Assembly (NCBI GenBank): GCA_965153455.1
Contig: OZ234493.1
Span: 24,604,213-24,668,212 of the forward strand
Reading direction: 5' to 3'
DNA: 64,000 nt
Source of the DNA: Sphagnum compactum
Lineage: Eukaryota; Bryophyta; Sphagnopsida; Sphagnales
Shown: positions 1 to 11,479 of the stretch, in pieces
Position numbering within the stretch: position 1 is the stretch's first letter
Layout of the letters: each line of letters begins with the position of its first letter
The notes under the pieces: generated by a model
The model's database searches: none
Seen by the model: only the letters and a program-made list of their open reading frames with translations
Told to the model about the DNA's origin: nothing
Made by a program: the position numbers and the translations under genes

Positions 1-102
1 GCAACATCTGAGAAGAATGCTGAGCAGCTACTAGATCAATTGATAAATCCACGGTTCAGTCACAAGCGTCCCCGAAAGAGTCAGCAATCCCCTCGACGCT
101 GA
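1..102 (+). CDS. C-terminal end of an unidentified protein (partial at window edge)
   Basis: Frame 1 is open from the first base to TGA at 100-102 and gives 33 residues, with the sequence NAEQLLDQLINPRF followed by a basic tail (HKRPRKSQQSPRR). The tail resembles a nuclear localisation signal. An amphipathic helix followed by a basic extension and then AT-richer non-coding DNA looks like a real protein terminus. The stretch is too short to identify a family. The following few hundred bases would be its 3' UTR. It could be a chance open frame, since the upstream part is outside the window. Confidence 0.4.
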   Translation, partial: ATSEKNAEQLLDQLINPRFSHKRPRKSQQSPRR

Positions 103-2700
103 ACAAATGGAACTGGTAACATTCTGTCCTTCAGGTTGAGTGCCATTATAGACACAATTCTGAAGATAGGCTTGTGCTCTCTGCAGCTGCTTACATTCAC
201 AAGAAAATCAACTTCATTTTTTTTGAGAGTTTGCTGAATGGCATGTCAGACCAGTAATCACTGCAGGCTGTCTGCCATTGCTGCAATTAAGAAGGCGCAA
301 TAGATAGGTTCATGGTTCAGGTTGTAAGGTTTTGGGTTGTAGTTCTGGATAGTTCCAACCATGGGATTAGTGTCAGGGATTAGGGATTGATAATGGTATT
401 TGTTGAATGCATACTCCTGGTGGCAATTGCTGATATCATGTTACCTGTTCGAATCAAAGATTTCACCAATGCAAATGTATGTGACAATGCATACTTTTAA
501 AGCTATGGACAAAGGTTTGGTTCAAGCAGGAAGTGCTGAAGGTTACTGCGAACTATCCTGCAGGCCATGAGATTGTATGGACAGGACGACTTTAATCCAC
601 TTCTAGTTTCTCAAATTCTCCTTTGTTACTGGGGAACTGTTAGTAAAGGAGTCCCCTTCCCTATGGCCTTCTAGCACTGCAGTAGTCTGCTTGATTTTTG
701 CAGAAGGAAGAAGTCTCCTTTCATTGTATTTTATGGAAATATGATTTTGGCATAACCCTCAATCATCCAAAGAATGGATGCTTGTGTATGTTATTTTCCT
801 TCTTACTTTGGTCAGTCTGCTTGTTCTGTGAAAAAGGTTCTCCAACCTCACTCCTCAAGTGAGTGGGGATTAGATCTTCCAAGTTCACTACTGAGACTGA
901 TTTTGTCACAAAATTTCTGGCATCGTGGTACTGATACTATTGTCTGGACTCTGCTGCTCGAAGCTTCAAATGTATATGTTGAGTATCCACTTACCTGGTT
1001 ATTGAGAAACCCTACCTAGTAACCATCATTGAATGTTGAACCCACAACTTGTGGAAATTAGGCATGACCCATTGATGCCCTTGTCACTAATGAACAGTTG
1101 TTTTGGTGCAAGGATCAGTTTAGGCAATTTTTGGAACCAGCATATTCATTCTGGATATGGATAAAGAAGATTTCATATTGGAATTTGGATATGAGATCAA
1201 TGAGCATTGTCTTCAAAATTCTCTTCTCCTCCCCTACCCTCCACCTTAGCCTCTTGTTGACATTCTTCTTGAGGGATGTCTTGCATTTTACTGAAAGAGA
1301 AATGATAAAATTCTTACGCACCGTCTGAAGCAGGCTAGCTTACTGTAGACCCATTTTGTGTCTGAGGAGCAAGTCATTAGTGAAATAAGATGGCATCAGG
1401 TTGTATCTTGCTACAATGCTCAAGGAATTGGTGTAACTGAAGAACTGCAAAGATGTCAAATGTATGCACTAATGGATGACTCCATTTTAGACATAAAGTT
1501 GGGGCTTTTATGAACTAGCGAGTCTTGGGAATTTGACCATAATTTGATCTGAACAAAACTTTCAGTGTATTATCAAGTTTTTGGAAGTCTGGTTTAGCTC
1601 TTTCAATTGTAATCAATGTTTGTGTTCAGTTATGTTTCACCGGTAATTTTATCCTATTGGTTATTAAAAGGTCATGGCCTTCAGTTCATTGAGTAGAATT
1701 GCTTCAATGGCAAAAGCCAATTGTAAATGTAAAAATCATGTTGGTTTGAACATGGAATTGTATCCTTGACGTAATGGATCATGTGATCCTAATTGCACAT
1801 GTTGCTTTGCATTTTTGGTTTTTGGCCACTATTGTGCATAATATTTTCTTGGCTCATTCCACTAGTTTGCTAGTGTCAAGCTTGCATGGAGTGGTGTACT
1901 AAGATTTGATTGTTCAACACATCAACAAGTCTTCCACACCATCTTCATTATGGAATTCCAGTCCATTGCCAACAATGATTTAAAAATGGGATCCCATGCC
2001 ATCTTATAAACATTCAATAATAATATTATCCACAATGAATGATTTTTATGCTAGTGGGAAAATCTCATAAGGGCTATAAGATATATTATGTTTGCATCCC
2101 GAGGAGTTGTTCTTTGATAATTATGGGTTTTGAAAAGTTGGGACACAAATGCCTAAATGACATTCTAGGCTTCTCAAGTGGCATCAGCACTCAACTCTAT
2201 AATTTTGACAATAGGAAGTATTTCAAATACCTAGGTTGTAGTCACCAATGGTTCATGACTTGGAGAGAGGTGTGAGACTTTAAGGAGGACTAGGATGGAG
2301 TGTTATGTTTCACATGTATTTCTTGGTCACTTCAATTGCACAAGCATACAAAGATGGTGGTTAGTGTAATTTTGAACTTGAATTAGGTCACATGAGTTCA
2401 ATAGACTCCATCATATAGCCCAAACTCTTATGGGAGGTGCTACTCTCCTTATATTATATTTTGTATGTCCCAACTTCCAACACAAATAGCAAAACGTCAA
2501 AACTCTAAGGATTCCCAAATGTATTTTTTCCTGGATTCGAACCCTTGACTTCATGGTTCGGAACCTGAACTTTCAGAAAATTTATTTGTCAAACAACTCT
2601 TTCAAGCAAATGGATCAGGTTTAAGGCAGAAGAGGTGCACAATTCCAACTTAACTGCCTACAATGGGTGTTGGGCAAAAAGAAATCAAACCCAGTCATAA
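103..2700. other. No gene recognised
   Basis: Non-coding, moderately AT-rich DNA. The first few hundred bases may be 3' UTR of the gene ending at 102. Short open frames around 774-1019, 1098-1328 and 2039-2275 have no recognisable domain, no convincing coding composition and no flanking splice pattern. Confidence 0.5.
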
Positions 2701-2715
2701 GCATGTAATCCGAAC

Positions 2716-2885
2716 CCAACATTAGAGTACCTTTACAATCAAGGTACCACAACAGACCCAAGCATAAAATGATTTTTTATGCTGGGGTCAGTACAGGAAC
2801 CAGGACTAGTCTGAAGCCAACATTAGGGTAAATATACAATCAGGGTACCACAACAAGAACCAAGAACAGAACAGGACTAGTCAGG
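2716..2885 (+). repeat. Diverged two-copy direct repeat, about 100-bp spacing
   Basis: A segment starting CCAACATTAGAGTAC at 2716 recurs as CCAACATTAGGGTAA at 2817, each followed by ACAATCA(A/G)GGTACCACAACA and an AACCAAG-like run. The linked motif GGACTAGTC also occurs twice (about 2802 and 2873). It looks like an old local duplication. Confidence 0.6.
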
Positions 2886-2992
2886 TCCAAACCCATCTGG
2901 ATCACAACTGGTTATTTGACATAGTACATAGATTTACACTGCTAAGAATGACATGTGTAGTGCAGAGATCTCAACAGAATTTGAACTCTTAC

Positions 2993-3314
2993 CCACACAA
3001 TTTTCTTTTGGATGGTTGGCAAAGAATTCACATCCAGCTTCAATTCTTGCGAATTTCCACTTCTCTCAATTGAAGGATGTTCAATCCCTACAAGAGATGA
3101 GTCCAAGAGCTCCATGAGAGGCCCAAGTGCCCCCTCTCCTGCTGTCTCCAACACAGTGCAGCTTCCTAGCAGAGTTCCTGTGGGCATCCCATGATGCTTT
3201 CTCACATACTCTTCCCACTAAAACCTCGGTTGGATTTTCTGCTACACCATGAAACTTCTTGAAGCCTGTGATGTGGAACTCAATGAAACTTGTGGGTGCT
3301 GCTTCTGATCCCAT
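2993..3314 (-). pseudogene. Pyroglutamyl-peptidase I (pyrrolidone-carboxylate peptidase), first exon only, frameshifted
   Basis: The intact family member is a C15 cysteine peptidase that removes N-terminal pyroglutamate from peptides in the cytosol. The minus strand from ATG at 3314 reads MGSEAAP, then HITGFKKFHGVAENPTE, which closely matches the N-terminus of plant pyroglutamyl-peptidase I. After ENPTEVLVGR the frame breaks near 3215 and continues one frame over as YVRKHHGMPTG, then LGSCTVLETAGEGAL, also a family hallmark. The exon ends at KKIVW before GTAAGAG at 2992, where plant homologues have an intron or continue with the HFGVNSGA block. I could not see that block, the catalytic Cys/His region or the C-terminus anywhere in the window. 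The frameshift could be a sequencing error, but the missing 3' exons favour a truncated pseudogene or gene fragment. The identification is strong; pseudogene status is inferred. Confidence 0.8.
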
Positions 3315-3339
3315 GATCTCCCTTGTACCTGCCTGCTGC

Positions 3340-6300
3340 CTGCTGTCTGTGCCTGAAACTCAACAGCTGCTCCTGTTGCTCCTCCTCTGCACTATTTCAA
3401 AGCACTGTGTCTGGTTGTAAGCACAAAAAAAACTTCGAGTGCAAGAGGACAACAACAGTTTTTAGTTGTGGGTTGCAAAGAGGAAGCCTGAAGGAGAGAA
3501 TTTTACTGAACCCTGCACACCTAAGAGAAAAGCCTATCTGAAAAATTGTAATTGCTGTGGAAGCTTGAGACAGGAACTGATATTGCCATGAAGAATCCGG
3601 AGATATATCATACTGTCAGCATGTGTCTTGCAAATTCACACTAAATTCAAGTGTGAATTTGCATGGCCAAAGGGTGAAAGAACAGCAAGCAATTTTGTCT
3701 AACATCTGAAGAAAACCTAAAAGTTTCTCCCTTGAATCTATGGTTTTTTTCACTTGCAAATGAAGCTCATGGGGGTCAAATTCAAGCATACAATAACACT
3801 GTATGATGAATGAGTGTAAAATTTCCCCATGAGGAGGGGAGTCCTCAGATGTCTGCGGAGTGACTTCAGTCTGGAAAATAGTGTCAAATTTCCTTGACTT
3901 CTCTAGCAGAAAAAATTCCAGGATACAAAACAAAATCCTCTCAACTATTTAGCATACCCAGCACCATCAAACATGAGGCAGGTAGAAATCATTGATCTTT
4001 GACTTAGCCTATGAAAAGATTTCAAAATAGGTTTGGTTTGCAGAAGGCAAACAAACATCTCATCAAAGCTCCTCATCCATCAAACCATTCTCTCTCCAAA
4101 GCCACAACTTAGTCATGATTTTGACCATCACCAAAGACTGAAAAAAGCTGCCACACACTTCTGAATTGCAGAATACTCGAAGGATCATGTAGATCCAAAG
4201 AGTCATGCACATTTCCACAAAGACCCAATTAGTTTCTCAAGAGGTTCCATCCATGCAAACTCCATTCTAAGACACATGATGCCCATAATATATATTACAC
4301 AGACTCACAAAATTTGAAGCCCCTCAAAGGAAAACAAGGAACATCAACTTGTTTTGTGTTCTTTTCTTCTCTACAAAGTATTTCATTTACACTTTTGCAT
4401 ATTCAAATGACTTGTCTATATAACTAAAAGTTGGTATTTTGCACTCTCTTCCCCTTTTTGTTAGCTTTTACCCATTTACCCGTTTGTGACTTTTTCCATC
4501 TTCTCCCTTGCTCAATGCAAAGTAACCACTAATTATTAATTTCTCACATACAATTAAAAAACTAATCGGCAATTCCCCCCAAATATTATCTAAAAATAAT
4601 TATCAATTATCATATTTGTTTTTTCTTATCATCACCTTTCTATTGTCACAATGTCAAAATTGAATATTTTTGATCACTTGGATCACACCAACCCATAATC
4701 CAATTCAATTTAGGTCACTATCACATTGAATAAAAGATTAATTCTCTTTAAATCTTCTCTTCATATGATTTTTATGAGTTTCTTGACATAATCAATACAC
4801 AACGTTTTTTTTTATAATGTTTTCAAGAAGGGAAGATTCAATTTCTATGTAACAAAACTAATGGAAGTGAAAATGACTTCGTGGAAAATTTATATGGACC
4901 CCATGAAATGTTGTTTTGGTACCATAGACTTCAAGGAACAAATGATAATATATTAGTATTTTGACTTTATGTCAATTTGATTGATATTTGTAATTCGAAA
5001 CCCGAGTTGTTGTTATCATTACTTTTTGTTTTATTTGAGTTCATGTTGTTGATTGGGGACCATTATTGTGTTGATACACCTACTTCAACCTAGGTATAGC
5101 ATATATGTATGAAGAGAAAGATATATGTCATAAAGTATGAACTCACTTGTCTATTCAACAATATTCATTCTAAGTTAATTTAGGGCTTTAATACCAAAAT
5201 GGGTTTGGTTTTTAACAATTGTGGTATCGCTAACAATATCATTTTTCAAGCTTGTAGGTGCCAATGGCCAAAGCTAGATAGGAGTATGGCAAAAGATTAA
5301 GTATTCAAACTTTATTTGTTGTTCATTATTTGCAATTTTTTTATTATGAATTGCATCGGTTGTGCATTGTGTGCATGACATATTATTTTTTGTTTTATGC
5401 ATTTCAATTGTATGAATCAACTTCCAATATCATCTCATGCTCATACACACCCCCACATGAATTCAAAAAGAAAGAAATATCAATACCATATACAAGTAAA
5501 CAAATGGTAACAAAATAGGTGGCATATCAAAATCCAATTCAAAAATGAGATATTTTTAAACATGAACATAAAAAATAGATTCAATTGTCTTTAAAGTTTC
5601 ATTATAAAATCATTGGAGTCCTCCATTTGAATTTATGACAAATTAAACTTGAGGAATTTTAATATAATATATTAAACAAGCCAAAAATACACTTGAAATT
5701 GATTGGTCAATATGGTGTTCAAACAAATGTGGGACAAATGTGACAAATAGAGGTTTATACTTGCTTGGATATTAAGTTGATTTTCTTTTTGATCATTAGT
5801 GAATATCATATTAGGTGATAATTAAATTGATAGTTGAAAAATCAAGTTTTAGCTGAAAATTAAGGTCATTTCTATTTTCTCAAAATGTTAATATTACAAT
5901 TATGAGCAAAGGCCCTACACAAGTCTAGTTTTTAATGTAGGGGGCTCTAGGTAGCTAGGGTTTATGTCTATAGTTGTAGGTACGGTCTAAAGTTTATACG
6001 TTTTCAAAGTTTGAAATTTTAATGTTAACATGGCAAATAGGCTAAGATATCCAAAAAGCCGTGCAACAATTGTCTCGCAGGCCACAACATCCACATGAGT
6101 AAAAAGGCTCCATAGAAAAATAGAAAGGCATTATGAAAAATTTGAAATTTACAACAAAAAGTTTCTCATTTTGTTGAATATTAATTTTCTAATCTTGTAA
6201 TAATCAAGCTGTGAGAACCACCTTAAATAACTAAATGCTTTGAAATCGATGAAAATTGAAACCTTTGAGAACCAACTTTGTGAAAAAAAAAAAAATCCTA

Positions 6301-7315
6301 AAACCCAACTAGTTTTTTAAAGCTTGAATTTTAGTTTGTTTAATGAACTAGACTAGTTCTTAAAAGCTTTTTAAAAAAAATCAAAATCCATAGTTTAAAA
6401 TTTTAAAAAAAAGAAAAAGTGAGCATCACCCAACGTTGGTTCAAACCTGCTTTTACATTACAACATTTAATGAAATAAATATATACCAAATTAAAATATA
6501 AAAATCATCATATATTCAAAGTGTGTCATCAAATGATTTTTCAATTTTTATTGTTACAATGTACTTGACACATAATTCAAACAAAAGTTCACATTACAAA
6601 AAAGAATTTCACCAATATTTATATTTTAAAAAACAGATTGAAACAATGCAAATTATAAGAATTAGTGGAATCGTAAGGAAGAATCACCTTATTTCTAACA
6701 TTAACATGAAAAAACTCAAATAGTGTTACCACAAAAGCATGAACATGAGTCTAAATGGATAGATAGACTCGCCTTCATTACATCATGCTATGTTCAACTT
6801 GATCTATGTGCTAACAATTGCACTACATTCACAAATAATGTATATATTGAAATTCATGTATGCACAATATATGGGAACACTTTTCACATCTCAACTAGTA
6901 AAAAGTAAAAGACTAATTAAACATTTTGTGATTAAAAATGAAATCAATGCTTGGCCTCCTCTTAGTAGGTGCTCCCATCTAAAATCATAAAATGGTAAAT
7001 AAATTAAACAATAAGGACATTGGCATCAATCATGTACTAAAGTAGTCCTTAGAATCTCAAGACTCATTACCATCTTCGCAACACACACGAACCCATGGAT
7101 GATAATCTCACACTTGATCACAAAATTCTTGAATTGTTTCCAATAAAAATGTCAAAATTACATGTGCATATGCTTAACTAGGTCTCATTACCTGTAGCAG
7201 CCTATTTTAAACTGGCAACTACTATATCGCCAGAATGAAAATTTTTAAATAAAATAAAGTAAAGTGATTTTGAAAATTTTCAGTAGCCGTAGATATGTGA
7301 TGATTTTTTTAGTTT
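3340..7315. other. No gene recognised; AT-rich spacer
   Basis: The bases just after 3314 (pyrimidine-rich with CTG runs) would be the 5' leader of the broken peptidase gene. From about 4300 the DNA is very AT-rich. Several 60-100 codon open frames (for example near 3616-3933, 5330-5518, 6523-6990) have no recognisable domain and look like chance. Confidence 0.5.
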
Positions 7316-7320
7316 TCAGC

Positions 7321-7870
7321 TACCTCCTAGGAGCTAGGCTCGAGTCTGGGCTCGAGTCCGGTTTTCACTTTCCCAGCTATCCCAGCTAGGAGCTAGGCTC
7401 GAGTCTGAGCTCGAGTCCAGTTTCCACTTTCCCAACTATCCCAACCAGCTAGGAGGTAGCTCCTAGCTGGTAGGAGCTACCTCCTAGCTGGTAGGAGCTA
7501 CCTCCTAGCTGGTAGGCTCGATCGAGTCTGGGCTGGAGTGCTCTCGATCTCGAGTCCGGTTTCCCAAAATCCCAGTTAGCTAGCTAGGAGGTAGCTCGTG
7601 GCTGCTAGGCTCCGAGCCAGCTAGGAGCTAGCCCGTGGCTGCTAGGCTCGATCGAGTCCCATACCAGTTAGCTAGGTTCGAGCCTAGCTAGGAGGTAGCT
7701 CGTGGCTGCTAGTCCAGTTTCCACTTTCCCAACTATCCCAACCAGCTAGGAGGTAGCTCCTAGCTGGTAGGCTCGATCGGGTAGCTCCTGGCTGCTAGGT
7801 TCGATCTCGAGTCCGGTTTCCCAAACCAGCTAGCGGGTACCCATCCAGCTAGCTAGGAGGATCAGGATCG
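7321..7870. repeat. Palindrome-rich GC-richer repeat array built from AGCTAGGAG/GGCTCGAGTC words
   Basis: About 550 bp made of repeated words: GAGCTAGGCTCGAGTC (several copies), CAGCTAGGAGGTAGCTCC and its reverse complement GGAGCTACCTCCTAGCTGG, TCGATCGAGTC, and a longer block TTTCCACTTTCCCAACTATC at about 7420 and 7708. Many words are self-complementary (CTAG, AGCT, CTCGAG, TCGATCGA), so the strands could fold extensively. It ends about 180 bp before the start codon of the gene at 8050, so it lies in or next to that promoter. Confidence 0.8.
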
Positions 7871-8049
7871 AGTCCCAACCACTCCCGAGTCCTTTCTCGT
7901 CTCATAGGCTGTGCTTGGCCGTATGTTCTGAAGAGAAAGAAGAGTATAAGACCTGGGGATGATTGTGTGTGGAGATCAATATGGTTTTGATCGAAAACAA
8001 ATACTTTACCGGCTCACAGTTTCGCGAGAGTCCTTTGAATTAGCATCAG

Positions 8050-8613
8050 ATGGGTGCAGGAATCAGTTTCATGAGTGCAGACGTTGCAACACCACCAAGG
8101 AGCGAATGGCAGGCACTAGCGTCAAGCTTAGCTTCGGATTCTGCGACGCTGATGTCAAGGTTGGTCCTTTTCTTCATTTTCATCACCATCGCTGCCTGTG
8201 GCCTGCATCTCCACATGCGGAAGCGGTTATCAAGAAGCGATGAAGGTATGTTACTAAATGCAAAACCAGTCCCATGAGAGCAAAGCAAGCTAGCGTTTGT
8301 AACTGGGCTAATCTTGAATCTGAATTAATATTTTGCCAGCTATTCATTGTCGACGACACTTGCGTACGCATCCTAGTTCTATGTATTGATACCAGATGTA
8401 ACTGACTGTGTTTAAATAATCTCTGCCTGTTGATGGGTCGGAACTGCAGGCCACACAGGAGAAGAGCCACCGGAAGAGATCGAGATGAACGATTTGCATT
8501 ATTCAGCTGAAGGACCTTCTTCTTTCACTGGTGCTGTTGCGGAGTCTATTTTGTCCGCAGCAAATACCGTGTCACTGGATGTGGTTTCCATTGCCATGGA
8601 TGCTTCCAGCTAA
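8050..8613 (+). CDS. Small single-pass membrane protein of unknown function (119 aa, two exons)
   Basis: Exon 1 is 8050-8245 and exon 2 is 8450-8613, joined across a GTATGT...CTGCAG intron in phase 1 (a split Gly codon), giving 119 residues. The ATG is preceded in frame by TAG at 8041-8043 and has G at +4. Residues 1-37 are Ser/Ala-rich, residues about 38-55 (LVLFFIFITIAACGLHL) form one membrane segment followed by basic MRKRLSR, and exon 2 encodes an acidic, Ser/Ala-rich tail ending MDASS. The topology suggests a C-terminal side facing the cytosol. AATAAA lies at 8737-8742. I do not recognise the family. An overlapping frame starting at 7959 is open for 94 codons but has no membrane or domain pattern and stops inside exon 1. 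Coding status rests on the clean intron phase and the membrane segment. Confidence 0.5.
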
Positions 8614-8749
8614 ACCAGCTCCAGTGCTTTCACTTATTAGAGGTCTGCTTTTCTGGTGTTGTAAATAAGAGTGTCTCTTCCTTCATGTTTATGGCAACCT
8701 CAGAGAGCGGATCGGCCAGACGTGCTTCTAGTTATAAATAAAGATGTGT

Positions 8750-9760
8750 CTTCCTTGACATGCTCGTAGAGCTGATCGACTAGACCTGTTTATAAGCAAA
8801 TATCTTATTAGTCTACCGAACTCTGTGTAGTGAGATATGAAAGCAGAACGTGTATTGACATAATTGGACATTAAAGTATGTTTTTTGGCTAGATCAGTTG
8901 TTTGGTTGTATCTTTTAATGTTGGAATTTCAAAGGGGCTTTTTTTCTATTTCCAATTGGCTATGTATATATATTATTCATGCTTTCAATATCTGGGCTCC
9001 ATTTTGCTTTCCTTCATTTTACTACTGTAAAGCTCCCTGTGTTCGGATGCGGTGAGTTCCAGGTTTTCTTTACTTGGGTGTGAGATTTTTGGGTTAGTTT
9101 GGCCACTTTCATTGAATGATCACCACTTTCGCAACAAACAGAAGGAATTCCTCTAAAAACAGTGACTTGTACACTATGTTTGCTATAAGATTGGACACAT
9201 GGATGCCATGGATCCCAGTAGTTGTGTACATTGCTTGTAACAAAATTTCACTATCTATTAATGGTTGCCATTTTCTCACACCAAATTGTTGAAAGTAAAA
9301 GAAGAAGAAGAATTGCACATCCATATTAAAAACCATAAAAAACCAAAGGAAGCATCATCACACCCCATGTCACAATCACATAAAATCTTTAACAAAAGAT
9401 GTACTATAAATATGAAACCCAAGTAAGTTTTAACCAGCAGATGTGCAGGTATCAGAAATGGAACCAAAACCCTAGTGGTTTATCAGGGGCAGCACTTGCT
9501 TGGATCTCACAAGTTGCTACCCAAAAAATCAGAGAACCAGTTCTGATAGTCAAAGAACTATTAAGAACCTACTATTCTTTGCTGGTTCCTTCACCGAATC
9601 TGCGGTTTGAGTTTTTGAAATACCCAAAAATCGTAAGTTCTTTGATTCAGATTTTTTTTTCTCCCAAAAAGTACAACCTGCAGTTCTTCGGTTTTAACAT
9701 TTTCAAGAACTGAAACCAAGGAAAATCAAATGCCCACAAAACACACCCTAAAACATTTCA
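8750..9760. other. No gene recognised
   Basis: Sequence downstream of the 119-aa gene. Open frames around 8864-9055 and 9399-9713 show no recognisable domain. A short GAA run lies near 9300. Confidence 0.5.
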
Positions 9761-9769
9761 CCCAACATT

Positions 9770-10410
9770 AAGAACATTGATAAAAATTGATAAGAATATT
9801 GAACAAAATTTGATGACATTGAAATGAAATTGGTTTCCTAGATGAAATTAACCATATACAGGATATTGGCTACATGGAAGATATTTCATCCATATTGTGA
9901 AATTTCATTAGGATTCATCACTTTCATGGTCACTTTCATCCATGTGGCACCACACCTTTCAACAAGTTCATGTTGTCAGGTTCATCTATATTGTCCTTTC
10001 ATTCATTTTCATGAGTATGTGTTAGTTTTACTACCAAATTCAATTTCATCCAAGTTGTCAAATTTTGTTTATATATAAATTCAATTAGGTGTGGCTAGTT
10101 AATTTCATGTGATCAACTTCATCCATGAACATAGTCCCATGCATCATCAAGTTCTATTGATACACCAATTACATGTGTGATAAATTCCATTCATGCAACA
10201 CAAATTTCATTTGTATTGAAAATTTCACCCAAATCTTTTAAATATATTGATGTGATCACATTCATCTATGCATACAGAGTTGCATTTTTTTTAATCACTA
10301 AATCATCCACAAACAGAATTTTCATTTATTCGGTATTCATTGTTAATATTTATTTGAAGTTTTCTTTTATACATGTTGTCAAATTTCACTTGTTTGAAAA
10401 CTATTCTTTA
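9770..10410 (+). repeat. Degenerate array of TTTCATCCATGTTGTCAAATTTCA-like words
   Basis: The words TTTCATCCA, TTTCATTTG, GTTGTCAAATTT and CACTTTCATCCATG recur with irregular spacing of roughly 20-45 bp. No unit is conserved well enough to give a fixed period. It looks like an ancient short-unit repeat decayed by point mutation. The open frames inside it follow from the repeat. Confidence 0.55.
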
Positions 10411-10579
10411 ATTTTCACACCCTTCCTTTTCTCTCATATTTTTTCTTTTCCCCCCTCTCCCCTACTTCCCCTGTTTCCCTTTTATCTCGTGATTTGGTGA
10501 CAAATTTTCACTAATTTGTGAAGTATTTAAATTTTTTTTGGAGGATTTCCTTGATTTTGACTTCTGTATCGCCTTTCGA

Positions 10580-11470
10580 ACTATGAATCAACCTTAAGTA
10601 ACTCTCTAAATAGCTCTCAGATATCCCCTACCTTAAGGAATTTTTTACTCATACAAGTAGGTTGTATGTAGCCCCCAGGTGGTTTTTAGGTACCCCATAA
10701 CCTAAGTAGATTCCTAGGTGTTTCCTTAAATAATTCTCTAAACAAGTCTTCTGTACTTTCTTATGTAAACTTTTGATAACCCCTAGATAACCTTCTAGTA
10801 AGCTCTATGTAACCTCTTAAGTAGCCCTTACATCTCATAGCTTAGGTATGTCTTTAGTTGTATCCTTGTATTCTTTAAGTGTAGGTCTTAAATAATCGTT
10901 TATCTAATCCTTAGAGATCCCATAACTTACATAGATCCTTAGAGCATCTCCACCGGTGCTCAGTATGTGACTCCAGACAGTAAAATTTATTGTGAAAAAG
11001 TTAAAATGTGCCGGTTTAGTTCAGAGAAATGGTTTTCCTGCGTTAAATTTGTACAGCTTGCCGCAGCTGGTAAAAGGCGCAACACAGTTGTGCACCTCCA
11101 AAGAAGAGTGTAATAAATTGGACGTGACGACGGCTCAGTATTTCTGATTAGTCAATCATAATGATTACTTCCAGGTGGTTTGCTATAAGTTGTCCCCAGG
11201 CATATGCAGTTCCGGTTACAGTTTTATTGGTGGTGTTGCCAAAAATAAAACAGCTAAACTTAGAAATTTTATTTTATTTTCTAGAGTTACATACTGAGAA
11301 CCGGTGTTTCTCTCAATGGCCTTAAATAGTTATTAAGTAGTACCTAAATAATCCCTAGATATCTCTTAACAAAAAAATCTTTAGCTAACTTTTTTAATAA
11401 GCTTTGTGTAATCCCCTTAGTAAGTCTTGCTTAGGCATCTCGTAACAGACCTAGGCCCCCAGGTATACAC
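10580..11470 (+). repeat. Degenerate array of CCTAAGTAACCCTTAG-like words, interrupted by a MITE
   Basis: From about 10580 to 10940 and again from 11322 to 11470 the sequence is built of variants of CCTTAGGTA, CCCCTAGATAACC, CTAAGTAG and CATAACCTA. Both flanks are of the same type, and the 380-bp block between them (10942-11321) has a different composition, so the array existed before the insertion. Confidence 0.65.
10942..11321. mobile_element. MITE, 380 bp, with terminal inverted repeats and TTA-type flanks
   Basis: The left end reads GAGCATCTCCACCGGTGC then TCAGTATGTGACTC. The right end, reverse-complemented, reads CACCGGTTCTCAGTATGTAACTC after about 13 less similar bases. TTA occurs at 10939-10941 and 11322-11324, as expected for a 3-bp target duplication of the PIF/Harbinger (Tourist) type. 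The GAGCATCTCCA start is common among plant MITEs. It has no coding capacity. The right terminus is diverged, so the exact edge and superfamily are tentative. Confidence 0.7.
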
Positions 11471-11479
11471 CTAAATGCA

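Noticed and set aside
7959-8243. 94-codon frame overlapping the 119-aa gene
   Set aside because: It stops inside exon 1, has no domain, and the alternative frame gives a phase-correct spliced protein with a membrane segment.
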